Position numbers and translations under genes: made by a program. DNA of 64,000 nucleotides from Paraphysomonas bandaiensis (taxonomy: Eukaryota > Chrysophyceae). Under the pieces are notes generated by a model that searched no databases, was not told where the DNA came from, and saw only the letters and a list, made by a program, of their open reading frames with translations. The DNA lies in contig CBFFRP010000425.1 in assembly GCA_965644295.1 (NCBI GenBank), positions 1 to 64,000 on the forward strand. Reading direction: 5' to 3'. Positions 1 through 9,257 of the stretch are shown here, piece after piece. The stretch's first letter is position 1; every line of letters begins with the position of its first letter.

Positions 1-1528
1 TCTTCCCCAACAAGTCAAACACATGCTGCGCAACATTCCGAGTCCTCAGAAAACTCTGACACTTTTCCTCTAACTGCCGATCCAGACTACTCTTGTACTC
101 CTTTCCCACCATATTACACCAGCGGCAGAATGTCTTATATCCACATGTCTCTGCTTCTTCCCGTGTCATAGTCTGTATTCCTGATAAAGGCCCTCTCATA
201 ACTCCCTTCCTATATACTCCTGCGTCGTTCTCCCAGTCATCACTATCTGTTTCATCAACTTCCTCCATTACACGCATCCTGTCTAAGGTCCTTCTATTGC
301 TATCACACATGCTCTCTCCTTTCTGTATCCACAACATCCTTGCCTTCTCTGATAACTCCTTCCTAGCAGCTAATAGCGCCTCTTGCTGAGCCTCCACATA
401 CTGTATCCTCTCCCCTATTCGGTTTAGTTCAGTCAGCTGGCTGAGCATCTTTATACCCGTCTCCATACTACCACTCAATAGTCTTCTTCGATTCCGGAGC
501 CAATATTCACACGCCTGACGGTGCGCTGCAGTCAACCCCTCATTCCCTACTCCTATCTCTAATTCTTTCATCAACAGTCGATGCAACTCTCTTTCACTCT
601 GTACACTTCTACTTAATCTCCCAATCTGTCCTTTTACACTCCGTTCTCTACTAGGCTCCACCAGCCATTCAGGTACTCTCATCTGCTTTTCTATCTCTTC
701 TCCAAGACCTCTGGATAGGTCCCTAAAATTCACTTCTCTCACAGAATCCTCTCGTTTACTATATCCAGGACCTCCTGATGGGCCCCTCACATCTTCTGCA
801 CTTGCATACTCATCTCTTCTACTATATCTAGGACCTCCTGATGGGCCCCTCATATCTTCTTCAGTTGCATAATCCTCTCTTCTACTATATCTAGGACCTC
901 CTGATGGGCCCTTCAAATCTTCATCTTTCATATAATCATCTCTTCTGGCATATCCAGGACCTCCTAACGGGCCCCTTAAATCTTCATCTTTCATATAATT
1001 ATCTCCAGGACCTCCTAATGGGCCCCTTACATCATCTGCTCTTGCGTAAACATCTCTTCTTTTAATCTTCTCTTCTCTTCCTGTGCTCCTCCACGAGCTC
1101 TTCATATCATCTCTACTACTCCTATCCCCCATCTCCAGGTCTCTGCCTCCAAGAATAGGATCACGCATCCATTCTATCTGCTCTGTAGACCTTCCAGACC
1201 AATTGGGTTGGGTTCCACCTTTCTTATCATCCATACTCTGCATCCTCAGCCCGTGCTCCAATAGGTCCTTCTGTGCATGGGACCGCAGTTCCTCCTTAGT
1301 CTCCTGTCTCTCCTCTCCCTCATGGTCTAGGCTGATACTCTCAATGTTTCCCTCTTCTGGCAAAGGCTCTCTCCGAGATCGTGCCGATAGTGCGCTGGGT
1401 GACGCATGGCTGAGTTGATCACTCTCAACCACTGTACCCAGCCCACGTTGTCCACCAAGTGTAACGACTACGGGTGATTGAGCCTCGCTATCATGACTAA
1501 CATTGCTGGTCTTATCATCCCTGTCCAT
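1..1528 (-). CDS. Low-complexity charged protein, 5' part of gene (partial, runs off left edge)
   Basis: An uninterrupted minus-strand frame opens with ATG at 1526-1528 (MDRDDKTSNV...) and has no stop before base 1, so the 3' end lies outside the window. About 509 codons are visible. The N-terminal third is rich in D, E, R, S and G. A tandem block of about 21 residues (variants of RGPLGGPG-YxRRxDY-xxDED) follows at 768-1070. After it comes a charged, probably helical region around the motif HRQACEYWLRNRR. I recognise no family. The Copia element sits only about 160 bp upstream of the start codon, so it may have separated this gene from its promoter. The gene could itself belong to a mobile element, but I see no domain supporting that. 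Confidence is good that the frame is coding and low on function. Confidence 0.6.
   Translation of the reverse strand, partial: MDRDDKTSNVSHDSEAQSPVVVTLGGQRGLGTVVESDQLSHASPSALSARSRREPLPEEGNIESISLDHEGEERQETKEELRSHAQKDLLEHGLRMQSMDDKKGGTQPNWSGRSTEQIEWMRDPILGGRDLEMGDRSSRDDMKSSWRSTGREEKIKRRDVYARADDVRGPLGGPGDNYMKDEDLRGPLGGPGYARRDDYMKDEDLKGPSGGPRYSRREDYATEEDMRGPSGGPRYSRRDEYASAEDVRGPSGGPGYSKREDSVREVNFRDLSRGLGEEIEKQMRVPEWLVEPSRERSVKGQIGRLSRSVQSERELHRLLMKELEIGVGNEGLTAAHRQACEYWLRNRRRLLSGSMETGIKMLSQLTELNRIGERIQYVEAQQEALLAARKELSEKARMLWIQKGESMCDSNRRTLDRMRVMEEVDETDSDDWENDAGVYRKGVMRGPLSGIQTMTREEAETCGYKTFCRWCNMVGKEYKSSLDRQLEEKCQSFLRTRNVAQHVFDLLGK
768..1070 (-). repeat. Coding tandem repeat, 63-bp unit
   Basis: Five units start at about 768, 831, 894, 957 and 1008 on the plus strand, each marked by GGACCTCCT(G/A)A(T/C)GGGCCC. 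Spacing is 63 bp three times and then 51 bp. All unit lengths are multiples of three, so the repeat stays in frame in the minus-strand gene and encodes about 21-residue units with the core GGP-G/R-YxRR. Confidence 0.85.
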
Positions 1529-1687
1529 GTGCACAGGTGATGTGGGGTAGGATAGTCTTCTCACAACACTCTTCAATTAACTTCCTCTTCTTACTCTTTA
1601 CTTCGCTACTTCTTAACTTTCAACAACTACAATATCAACTTTCACTATTATATCTAAAACTCCATATCCTTCTACCTATATCCCCAT
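1529..1687. promoter_or_regulatory. Residual 5' flank of the minus-strand gene, cut by the Copia insertion
   Basis: A 159-bp AT-rich stretch between the start codon at 1528 and the 5' LTR. It is the only remaining native upstream sequence next to the gene. No specific promoter motif could be assigned. Confidence 0.35.
1683..1687. repeat. Target-site duplication (left) CCCAT
   Basis: The 5 bp before the 5' LTR (CCCAT) equal the 5 bp after the 3' LTR at 7143-7147. Five bp is the usual Copia/Ty1 target duplication size. Confidence 0.9.
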
Positions 1688-1980
1688 TATTAGAATATGG
1701 ACTGTATCCTAGTATATTCAATGTGGTACTTGAAGACAATGTACGAGAATACAGTGAAGTATGGTGATGTGTAGATGCTGTTATGATATTGAGAAAACTG
1801 AAATAGTTTGCTCTTTCAAGATATGTTTAGTAGCGAAAGGTCTACAGAAGTAGTGATTTATGCATGGCACAAAACGAGCTTGTGTTGTTTAACACAATTT
1901 GTGTAAACGATATTAATAAATCTATCTAGTCTAACAACTTAATCTCTCTTTGATCTAAGTAAAATGAGCATTTCCCAACA
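1688..1980 (+). repeat. Copia 5' LTR (293 bp)
   Basis: Matches 6850-7142 base for base by eye. It starts TATTAG rather than the common TGTTA and ends AACA. It contains the ATG of the polyprotein (1964-1966) near its 3' end, so the translation start is LTR-encoded and is also present in the 3' LTR at 7126. Confidence 0.95.
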
Positions 1981-4900
1981 TGGTAGCGAGCGAGGAGGAG
2001 AGAAGGAGGATAGAGGAGTAGTTCCTCAGTTCAACGAGACTAACGTTGAACAATGGATTGAGGACTTCGAGACATTCCTTATGAGGAAGGAACAAAGCGA
2101 GGTAGCGGTGGAACTGCCACCTAAGGAGAGCGACTTCGGGGAGCAGCCACTTACGTTGATGGAGGAGAAGGCGTACAGACAGGCTGTGAAGAGGTATTGG
2201 AAGGCGAACGCCATAGCTTATTCTTACTGCAGGGATGCGGTGCAGCATTCCCCGAAAGCGCTGCGTAAATTCCATCTTACCCACAAAGCGTTCAAGGCAG
2301 AAGGGAGTGGTGTAAACAGGTTCAAAACACATGTAATGATTGATGAGTTGAAGAAGTGTTTTGCTGGAGGGAAGCAAAATAGGATCAGTGACCTCTTAAC
2401 TCAATATGGTTCTTTCCGTATGCGTCCGGAGGAGACGGCGAAGGACTACGTACTACGGTTCGAACTACTGCTGAAGGAACTACAGGAGCAGCAGCAGGAT
2501 ATCTCGGAGGTATCAAAAACAAGTCGACTACGAGAAGGCTTGCTCAATGAAGAGTATGCTCAACTGAGAGTTGGATTATACTTGATGGATGATGATGTTA
2601 ATTATGTAACTGTATCACGTAAGATAGAAGGCTATGATGATACTATGGCTGGGAAGGAAGCGTTGGAGAAGAAGCGTAAAAGAGTGGAGGAGCTGAACCT
2701 GATAGACAGTAAGAAACGATATCGCAGAGAGAGGGATCATCGTAAGAAGAACAACGGTAAGAAGAAGCCGATGAAGAAGGATACAGAGATTACAGGGCAG
2801 CGACCTGGAAGTGCCGAATATACTGGGTGCAGAAATTGTAAGTCAAAGGAACATCTTGCCATCGATTGTCCAGCATCGAAAAAGAAGTACTCGCAAAGCA
2901 AGAGCAAGGCTGTGAGGTTTCAAGATGGAAGGAAACCAGACAAAAGACTACTTACAGTTGAAAACATCAGGCGTGGAGAGCCAGCGGATTTGTCTGACGA
3001 AGACGAAGCAAATATGATCGAGCAACAGGAAGAGTATCACTTGTCATGTAATGTGTATGAGACGAATATATGCAGTAGTGTGCATGAGGATATTCACTAT
3101 ACATACATTGATACCTGTTGTTCGTCATCAATGTTTTTGATAAATGATGTGAATATACTTGATAGTCATATGCACACATCAAAGGTTATTAATGGTTCGA
3201 AAAAAGGGTCAGAGATATGCGTCACGAGTGTAGGTTCCCGTGGAGCATGGAAGAACATTGAGGTATCAAGTCAGATAAATCGGTGTCTTTGTTCTGGACG
3301 GAAGTTGAACGATATGGGATATCGATTTACTGTATGGTATGGTATACAGATATATGACAGAAATACGGATGAGCTGGTGTTGGAGGGACCTATGAAGAAT
3401 GGAATGACTGCTGTGCCAACACAGCAGTTATTGGAGCTTCCAGACGTATCGACATCCAGTGATTCAGAAGTAAATCTCAGTGACCGTACGGGTGAGGATG
3501 AACTGGAGCTGTTACATAGGAGAGCGGGTCATTTTAACAAGCATGCGTTGGTAGAAGCCCACAAAAGAATGCTAATTATTGGGACTGGACTGAAACGAAA
3601 ACATCTCTCGAAACGTGTTTCCAAAGAACAGTGTCTATGTGATGTATGCGCCAGGGCGAAGATCACCAGAGTAAGTTTTCGGACAAAGGATGAGGACTCC
3701 GTTCGTCCAAATTTCTCGGCCGATATAGCAGTATACTTAAATTGTCCAGCTCGAGGAGGGGAAATATATGTGCTCAAACTAACACACCATGCCAGTCGGA
3801 TGTTCTGGTCGGAAGGGCTTGTTCATAGGACTGGGTCATCGGTACTGCAGGTTTTCAAGAAGATTTTTGAAGGAGATGTGAAAAGGTACAAATTAGAAAT
3901 GCATCATTACCATGCAGATGGAGCAGGGGAGCTAATATGTGATGAGCTGCGACAATATCTTAGGTCACAGGGTTGCTATCAACATACGTGGAGCTCTACG
4001 GACTCTCCTGAGATGAACGCGATTGAGGAGCGGAAATTCAGGACCTGTGGTGAGATGACATTAGCGATGCTGATTCAGTCAGGATTGCCTTCACAGTTTT
4101 GGCTAGATGCCTACATGGCAGCCAGGTACATATTAATTCGATTGCCTACAAAGACAGCGAAGGGGTATATGTCCCCTCTTGAATTTTTGACTGGTGAGGC
4201 TCCCAACCTGAAATATCTCAGAGTATGGGGGTGTCGTGCGTATGTCCTCACTACAAAGGCGGATCGACGGAAAGACTGGGACGACAAGGCCCTTATCGGA
4301 TATCTGATAGGATATTCAGATGAAAAGGTAGGATATGATGTATATCTACCTGCGACTGATAGGGTCGTCACGTCGGTACATGTATTAACTGATGAGTCCA
4401 TACCGTCACGCTCGGAGAGCTATTTCGCTGAGATAGATGCTCTTCGAGTGAAGGAGGCCGAGAGACCGAAAATTGTGTCTGACTATGCGGGCTTAGAAGG
4501 TACATATCATATTGATGATGAGGATGGTCTTCTCTACAAGACCACGAGAGTAGTAGAACGAAAGGGGGTAATAGTAGCCTATCGATCTCTGGTAACTGCA
4601 GGTCGGAAGCATATCGAGCACCGGGTGCCGATTCACGTCGAGGACGTAGTGCGAATGACTGCAGAAACTCCCGGGAATACCGGATATATAGGAAAGGGGG
4701 ACGCCCTGAGTACTATGCCAGCCAGGGTGCTGGACCAGGGAAGACCTGGAGGGTTACAGGAGAGTCCTGACCCAACCTGTCAGGAGACAGCTGTGAGGTT
4801 GCAGACCTCTGAAGACTATGAGTCTGGGGTTGTGAGCGGGGCTCCTCCCACAACGCACGATGTGCGTGCTCAGGATGAGCAAGGTACGGGTTCTTATATA

Positions 4901-6676
4901 CCTCGTCGACCGATTGAACTAGATGGTGATGGTCGGGTCCGACGCAAACGGCTGCAGCGGAGACTGGCAAACGCGTCAGTTTTAGGAGAGATTAATATGG
5001 TTGAAGTACCGGATGCGCATAATATTGATCTTAACCATGCAGAGACAGAAGATATCAAGATACCAAATTCATATGCCGAGGCAGAGAGATCTCCACAGTA
5101 TCAACAATGGAGAAAAGCTCGAATGGTGGAGAAGACATCATTGCTGAAAAGACGTGTCTTGAAGATCGTGAAAATTCCAAGCGGAGTGAAATTAGTTAGA
5201 GCGAAATATGTGCATACGGTGAAGCGAGACATACTAGGGAATATAGTAAAGTACAAGGCTCGGCTAGTGGCATTAGGAAATCTCCAAGAGAAGAAGGAGG
5301 AGGAGCCGTCCACTTTCGCTCCAGTGGTTAAGGGTATAACCATTAGACTAGTGTTAGCGATTGCGTTTATGTTACAGATGCATGTGCATCAATTAGATGT
5401 ATCATCCGCATTTTGCTATGCAGATCTGGAGGATGACGTGTATATGGCACCTCCACCAGATGAGGAATTACTAGCTGGATGGTGTTTTCAACTAATCAAG
5501 GCATTGTATGGACTGCGATCTTCACCGCGACAGTGGAATAAACATATTGACAAGTTTATTAAATCATTGCATTTTACTCCGTGTATTTTGGATACGTGTT
5601 TGTATATGCGATGGAGTAACGGAAAACTGCATTTATTATTGATATATGTTGATGATATCATAATTGCATCCGCTGATCTGACTTACTTGGAAAGCGTAAA
5701 GCGTAGGTTCTGTGAAACATTCGAGATGCATGATCTGGGAGTGTGTAAGCGATTTCTGAACATCAGGATAACCAGAGGAGAAAATTGGTATATGTTAGAT
5801 CAATCTGAGTATGCTAAGAATATTATCAAGAAATTCAGCTCAGTTATGGGAAAGAGTAGTAAGAATAAGGAGGCCCCACTACCTACTAATGTTCAGGATC
5901 TGTTGGCAGAGGAACGTGAACTTACGGAGGAGCAGAAGCAGTGGGTTGACTCATTTCCGTATCGGCAAATTATTGGAGCAGTGTTGTATCTAGCAATGCA
6001 TACTAGACCTGATCTGGCTTATGCAGTGGGGTTATTGTCTCGATTTAGTAGTTGTCCGACATATGCATCGTGCAAACTGGCGATTCACTTATTGAAATAT
6101 TTGCGTGGAACAATTGATGAGGGCATCAGATTCAGTGGGAGTGAGTTCGACTTACATGTGTTCAGTGATTCAGATTGGGCTGGTGATAGACTGACTCGGC
6201 GATCGACAACAGGATACATTGTGTTCTTATGTGCAGGCGCATTGGCCTGGCAGTCTAAACTACAGACCACAGTTGCAACTTCGAGCATGGAATCTGAATA
6301 TATGGCGGAGTATGCGGCTATGCAAGAACTGGTGTGGCTTCGGGGGGTGTTCAAGGAGCTCGGGCTCTTAGTTGCGAAGCCGACTCCATTCTTTATGGAT
6401 AGCAAGAGTGCGAAAGATCTCTCCGAGAATCCTGTGTATCATAAGAGGTCGAAGCATATAGACATCAAGTATCACTGGGTGAGAGAGCATGTAAATGGAA
6501 AATTTCCTACGGCAAAGTTGATTCATGTGTCGACGGATGATATGGCGGCTGATATTTTCACGAAGGCATTGTCAACGAAACTTTTCAGTCGTCATGAGAA
6601 AACTATTACCGGGGTTAAGAGAAGTGTGTCAACCAGAGTTGAGGAGCAGCAGAAGAAGCGACCCCGAAGAGGTTAA
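1964..6676 (+). CDS. Copia Gag-Pol polyprotein (1570 aa)
   Basis: Single uninterrupted frame, TAA stop. Gag occupies the first ~280 residues. A CCHC zinc knuckle (CxxCxxxxHxxxxC) follows at about residue 290. The protease-like site near residue 381 reads DTCCS where Copia proteases normally have D-S/T-G. The pre-integrase zinc region (HxxxGH...CDVC) is near 520-550. The integrase acidic triad is at about 584 (SAD), 651 (HADG) and 688 (AIEE). Reverse transcriptase has YVDD at about 1229, and RNase H has SDSDWAGD at about 1402. The domain order (integrase before RT) assigns it to Copia and not Gypsy. The ATG lies in the LTR. The next methionine (about residue 40) would cut into the gag W-x-x-F region, so the LTR start is preferred. 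Confidence 0.95.
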   Translation: MSISQHGSERGGEKEDRGVVPQFNETNVEQWIEDFETFLMRKEQSEVAVELPPKESDFGEQPLTLMEEKAYRQAVKRYWKANAIAYSYCRDAVQHSPKALRKFHLTHKAFKAEGSGVNRFKTHVMIDELKKCFAGGKQNRISDLLTQYGSFRMRPEETAKDYVLRFELLLKELQEQQQDISEVSKTSRLREGLLNEEYAQLRVGLYLMDDDVNYVTVSRKIEGYDDTMAGKEALEKKRKRVEELNLIDSKKRYRRERDHRKKNNGKKKPMKKDTEITGQRPGSAEYTGCRNCKSKEHLAIDCPASKKKYSQSKSKAVRFQDGRKPDKRLLTVENIRRGEPADLSDEDEANMIEQQEEYHLSCNVYETNICSSVHEDIHYTYIDTCCSSSMFLINDVNILDSHMHTSKVINGSKKGSEICVTSVGSRGAWKNIEVSSQINRCLCSGRKLNDMGYRFTVWYGIQIYDRNTDELVLEGPMKNGMTAVPTQQLLELPDVSTSSDSEVNLSDRTGEDELELLHRRAGHFNKHALVEAHKRMLIIGTGLKRKHLSKRVSKEQCLCDVCARAKITRVSFRTKDEDSVRPNFSADIAVYLNCPARGGEIYVLKLTHHASRMFWSEGLVHRTGSSVLQVFKKIFEGDVKRYKLEMHHYHADGAGELICDELRQYLRSQGCYQHTWSSTDSPEMNAIEERKFRTCGEMTLAMLIQSGLPSQFWLDAYMAARYILIRLPTKTAKGYMSPLEFLTGEAPNLKYLRVWGCRAYVLTTKADRRKDWDDKALIGYLIGYSDEKVGYDVYLPATDRVVTSVHVLTDESIPSRSESYFAEIDALRVKEAERPKIVSDYAGLEGTYHIDDEDGLLYKTTRVVERKGVIVAYRSLVTAGRKHIEHRVPIHVEDVVRMTAETPGNTGYIGKGDALSTMPARVLDQGRPGGLQESPDPTCQETAVRLQTSEDYESGVVSGAPPTTHDVRAQDEQGTGSYIPRRPIELDGDGRVRRKRLQRRLANASVLGEINMVEVPDAHNIDLNHAETEDIKIPNSYAEAERSPQYQQWRKARMVEKTSLLKRRVLKIVKIPSGVKLVRAKYVHTVKRDILGNIVKYKARLVALGNLQEKKEEEPSTFAPVVKGITIRLVLAIAFMLQMHVHQLDVSSAFCYADLEDDVYMAPPPDEELLAGWCFQLIKALYGLRSSPRQWNKHIDKFIKSLHFTPCILDTCLYMRWSNGKLHLLLIYVDDIIIASADLTYLESVKRRFCETFEMHDLGVCKRFLNIRITRGENWYMLDQSEYAKNIIKKFSSVMGKSSKNKEAPLPTNVQDLLAEERELTEEQKQWVDSFPYRQIIGAVLYLAMHTRPDLAYAVGLLSRFSSCPTYASCKLAIHLLKYLRGTIDEGIRFSGSEFDLHVFSDSDWAGDRLTRRSTTGYIVFLCAGALAWQSKLQTTVATSSMESEYMAEYAAMQELVWLRGVFKELGLLVAKPTPFFMDSKSAKDLSENPVYHKRSKHIDIKYHWVREHVNGKFPTAKLIHVSTDDMAADIFTKALSTKLFSRHEKTITGVKRSVSTRVEEQQKKRPRRG
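1981..1995 (+). other. Putative tRNA primer-binding site
   Basis: TGGTAGCGAGCGAGG abuts the 5' LTR. Its first seven bases match the TGGTA-type site complementary to the tRNA 3' end that Copia elements use, often initiator Met. It lies inside the polyprotein reading frame because translation starts upstream in the LTR. The priming tRNA is not identified. Confidence 0.6.
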
Positions 6677-6840
6677 AGGTGTGTTTTAGTGGGTGAGAAT
6701 CCCACATAACTATATATCTAGTTGACTGCTAGTTATATATGTATCTTGATAAGATTTCACATCTATTTTACCTATGAGACTAGTTTATAGCATGAAGATC
6801 ACTGTACTCATTGTTGTTTCGTATCACTGCATTCTACATT

Positions 6841-6849
6841 GAGTGGGAG
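6841..6849 (+). other. Polypurine tract
   Basis: GAGTGGGAG directly precedes the 3' LTR, the expected place for the plus-strand primer. It contains one T. Confidence 0.65.
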
Positions 6850-7142
6850 TATTAGAATATGGACTGTATCCTAGTATATTCAATGTGGTACTTGAAGACA
6901 ATGTACGAGAATACAGTGAAGTATGGTGATGTGTAGATGCTGTTATGATATTGAGAAAACTGAAATAGTTTGCTCTTTCAAGATATGTTTAGTAGCGAAA
7001 GGTCTACAGAAGTAGTGATTTATGCATGGCACAAAACGAGCTTGTGTTGTTTAACACAATTTGTGTAAACGATATTAATAAATCTATCTAGTCTAACAAC
7101 TTAATCTCTCTTTGATCTAAGTAAAATGAGCATTTCCCAACA
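6850..7142 (+). repeat. Copia 3' LTR (293 bp)
   Basis: Second LTR copy, matching 1688-1980, followed by CCCAT (7143-7147). Confidence 0.95.
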
Positions 7143-7147
7143 CCCAT
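7143..7147. repeat. Target-site duplication (right) CCCAT
   Basis: Matches 1683-1687. Confidence 0.9.
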
Positions 7148-7489
7148 AGTTAATTCTAGAAGTGGTTTCCCAGCCATAAATAGCTAGTTTTCTACTTCCA
7201 GAAATAATCATATAGAAATCCCTTAACATCCTGCTATCTACTCCTATATCATCCTACAGAATACCTACGTATACCATCATAATACTGTACGGGTTACCAT
7301 GACCGTCCGTTACATCCGTATGTACGGGTAGTTCCGGTACACTCCAACCTTATATCTGGCCTTAATACTCGTATCTTCTGATCTAATCATAACTACCATC
7401 TACATCTCATTTCATACTACAACCTACATCACTTCATCTTATTCTTCAGCCATAACAACCTCCTAAATCACCCATACTTGACATACCCA

Positions 7490-7618
7490 ATTTTGCTACA
7501 ATTGCAATTAATTGCAGTTAATTGCAATAGTTGAAATTGAGACAGCAAGTAATAATTGCAATTATAATTGACTACAACCTGCGTCAATTAATTGACAATT
7601 AATTGATACGCAGCCCTG
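7490..7618. mobile_element. Terminal fragment of hAT family B
   Basis: Dense AATTAATTG-type inverted motifs end in ATTGATACGCAGCCCTG at 7618. This is the reverse complement of the terminus CAGGGCTGCGTAT found at 33514. The subterminal segments (ACAGCAAGTAATAAT and ACAACCTGCGTCA) also match the 33.5-kb element in reverse orientation. No opposite end was seen between here and the Copia element, so this looks like a truncated copy. The rest of 7148-7929 holds nothing recognisable. Confidence 0.65.
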
Positions 7619-7929
7619 CTTCTTAAGGAGTGCACGACTTTGTGAATGAAAACTTAAAAGGTGGGATACTAACGAAGTGGGTCCACGATATTTCTGAGCT
7701 GCTATATACCATTGACAACAAAAGAGGTCTGAACAAATGCTTAATACACTGACACTTAGTTTACCAAAGGCCGCAGAAAGATTGCGTCCAATATTACCCA
7801 AAATGTTAATGAAGGCGTGTAGTAAAGATTGTGATCTGAAGAGCTAGATGCCAGCTAATCACTGCGACAAACATGTGCAAATATTTACACCATCCAAAGC
7901 ACTCGCATAAATCATCTTTTCCGGCTGGC

Positions 7930-9257
7930 TCACATACAGGGCAAGAGATAGTTCCTAGCTCTTTCCGCGTGAAGTTTAAGTCTTTCGTCCTCCATCTGGT
8001 CGATACTGCACATCCAGGATGAAGCCGTGTCCGCTCCAACGGATTCCAGAACCCTAGGTGCAAGCCCACTGCAAAGGTTAGCGAGTGTACGGGCACACTC
8101 TCTCCTCATTTCAGCAGAGTAAAAAGGTCCATCGACAGATAGACTAAGGAGAGCAGGGAGAAATGCTTTTGAACTAACCATCACATCCTGGCAAGGTCGG
8201 GAAGAAGAAATATTCGCAAGGGCGCAAACTGCGTGCTGACTGCAACCTCCATCCTCCGACTGTACAAGCTGCACAAGGGCACTGACGCATCCAGAGTCAC
8301 ACATTACCCGATGCATATCCTGCTGTAGCGAGAGATCACAGAGAATCTTCGCAGCCTCAGTCCTACTCTCGATGTGCTTACTGTTGGCCATGCCTAAAAT
8401 AGGGAGAATAGCCTTGGCCGCCTCCTCAGCACTGAGTGGCTCACACACCGGAAGAGGGATGCTCTCCCCACCCCGACCACTGCCAATGGCAGTATCAACA
8501 GGAGAGTCTCCAGGGCAGAGAGACAGTTTAATTTCACGGAATATCTTAGAGAACGGAATTCCGTCGCCCTAAATGTAGAGTAAGTATTGTACCTCTATGA
8601 CAGTAAAATCTTACCGATAAACGGTTTCCTTCGACGACGAAACCGCCCTCATTTTCCTTATACACATTAATCTCAAATTTGCAACGAGATGAACCCCTTA
8701 AATAAATTGCTTCCCACTGTTCCATAGTCATATCAGCTACAATGACGATAAGAGTACAGCTATATACTTACACGACATTGGTCTTTGTGAAACTTGTATG
8801 ACACTTCGAATAGTCTGTTGAGTTGAATTTCAACACTTGTGACTAATTCAGTCAGACAGAGCGCACACAGAAACTGAGACGGTCCAATATAAAACGGCTT
8901 TTCTGGCACGCTAACATCATTTGAATGGCCCTGAATGATAGTAGGAACCCCAACAGAATGCTTGGTTAAAAACTGATCATCTGAAGGCACAGTATTACTA
9001 CTTTTTCTTAGCTGAGGAGGACCTGCTACTGCCGCTGTAGGCTCATGTCTGCTAAACATAGGAGCCATACATGCCAATGAGGATGGATCAATCGCTTGTA
9101 TGGACCTGTACTTCGTATCAAAATCCACTGCCTCGAAAGAAAAGTCTTTCTGATCGATCGACGACACAGCATCCGAGTTAAAGTCGCGTATGTCATAGGA
9201 ATCAATTTCAAAGTCGTTAAACTCACGAAAAATGTGCTGAGAGCGGAAATCGTCCAT
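7930..9257 (-). CDS. Armadillo-repeat protein (408 aa, 3 exons)
   Basis: Proposed exons: 9257-8772, 8716-8615, 8568-7930. Introns are 55 nt (GTAAGT...CAG) and 46 nt (GTAAGA...TAG), and the summed CDS is in frame with a TGA stop. The N-terminal ~110 residues are acidic and probably disordered. A compact segment follows around exon 2 (WEAIYLRG...VEGNRLSGDG...FSKIFREI). The last ~180 residues are armadillo-like helices (SRTEAAKILCDLS, QHAVCALANISS, RRECARTLANLCS). Such repeats bind proteins, but no partner can be named. For intron 1 an alternative acceptor 20 nt upstream would put a stop in frame, so the downstream AG was chosen. Confidence 0.75.

Larger units (their letters stand above)
1688..7142 (+). 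mobile_element. Complete Ty1/Copia LTR retrotransposon, 5455 bp
   Basis: Structure in order: 5' LTR (1688-1980), primer-binding site directly after it, one long ORF with Copia domain order gag-protease-integrase-RT-RNase H, a polypurine tract at 6841-6849 and 3' LTR (6850-7142). It is flanked by the 5-bp duplication CCCAT. The two LTRs are the same length and I found no difference between them on reading through, which indicates a very recent insertion. The ORF has no stop or frameshift, so the element is potentially autonomous. Confidence 0.97.

Noticed and set aside
93-1418. Plus-strand frames at 93-389 and 1083-1418
   Set aside because: Antisense shadows of the open minus-strand coding frame 1528-1.
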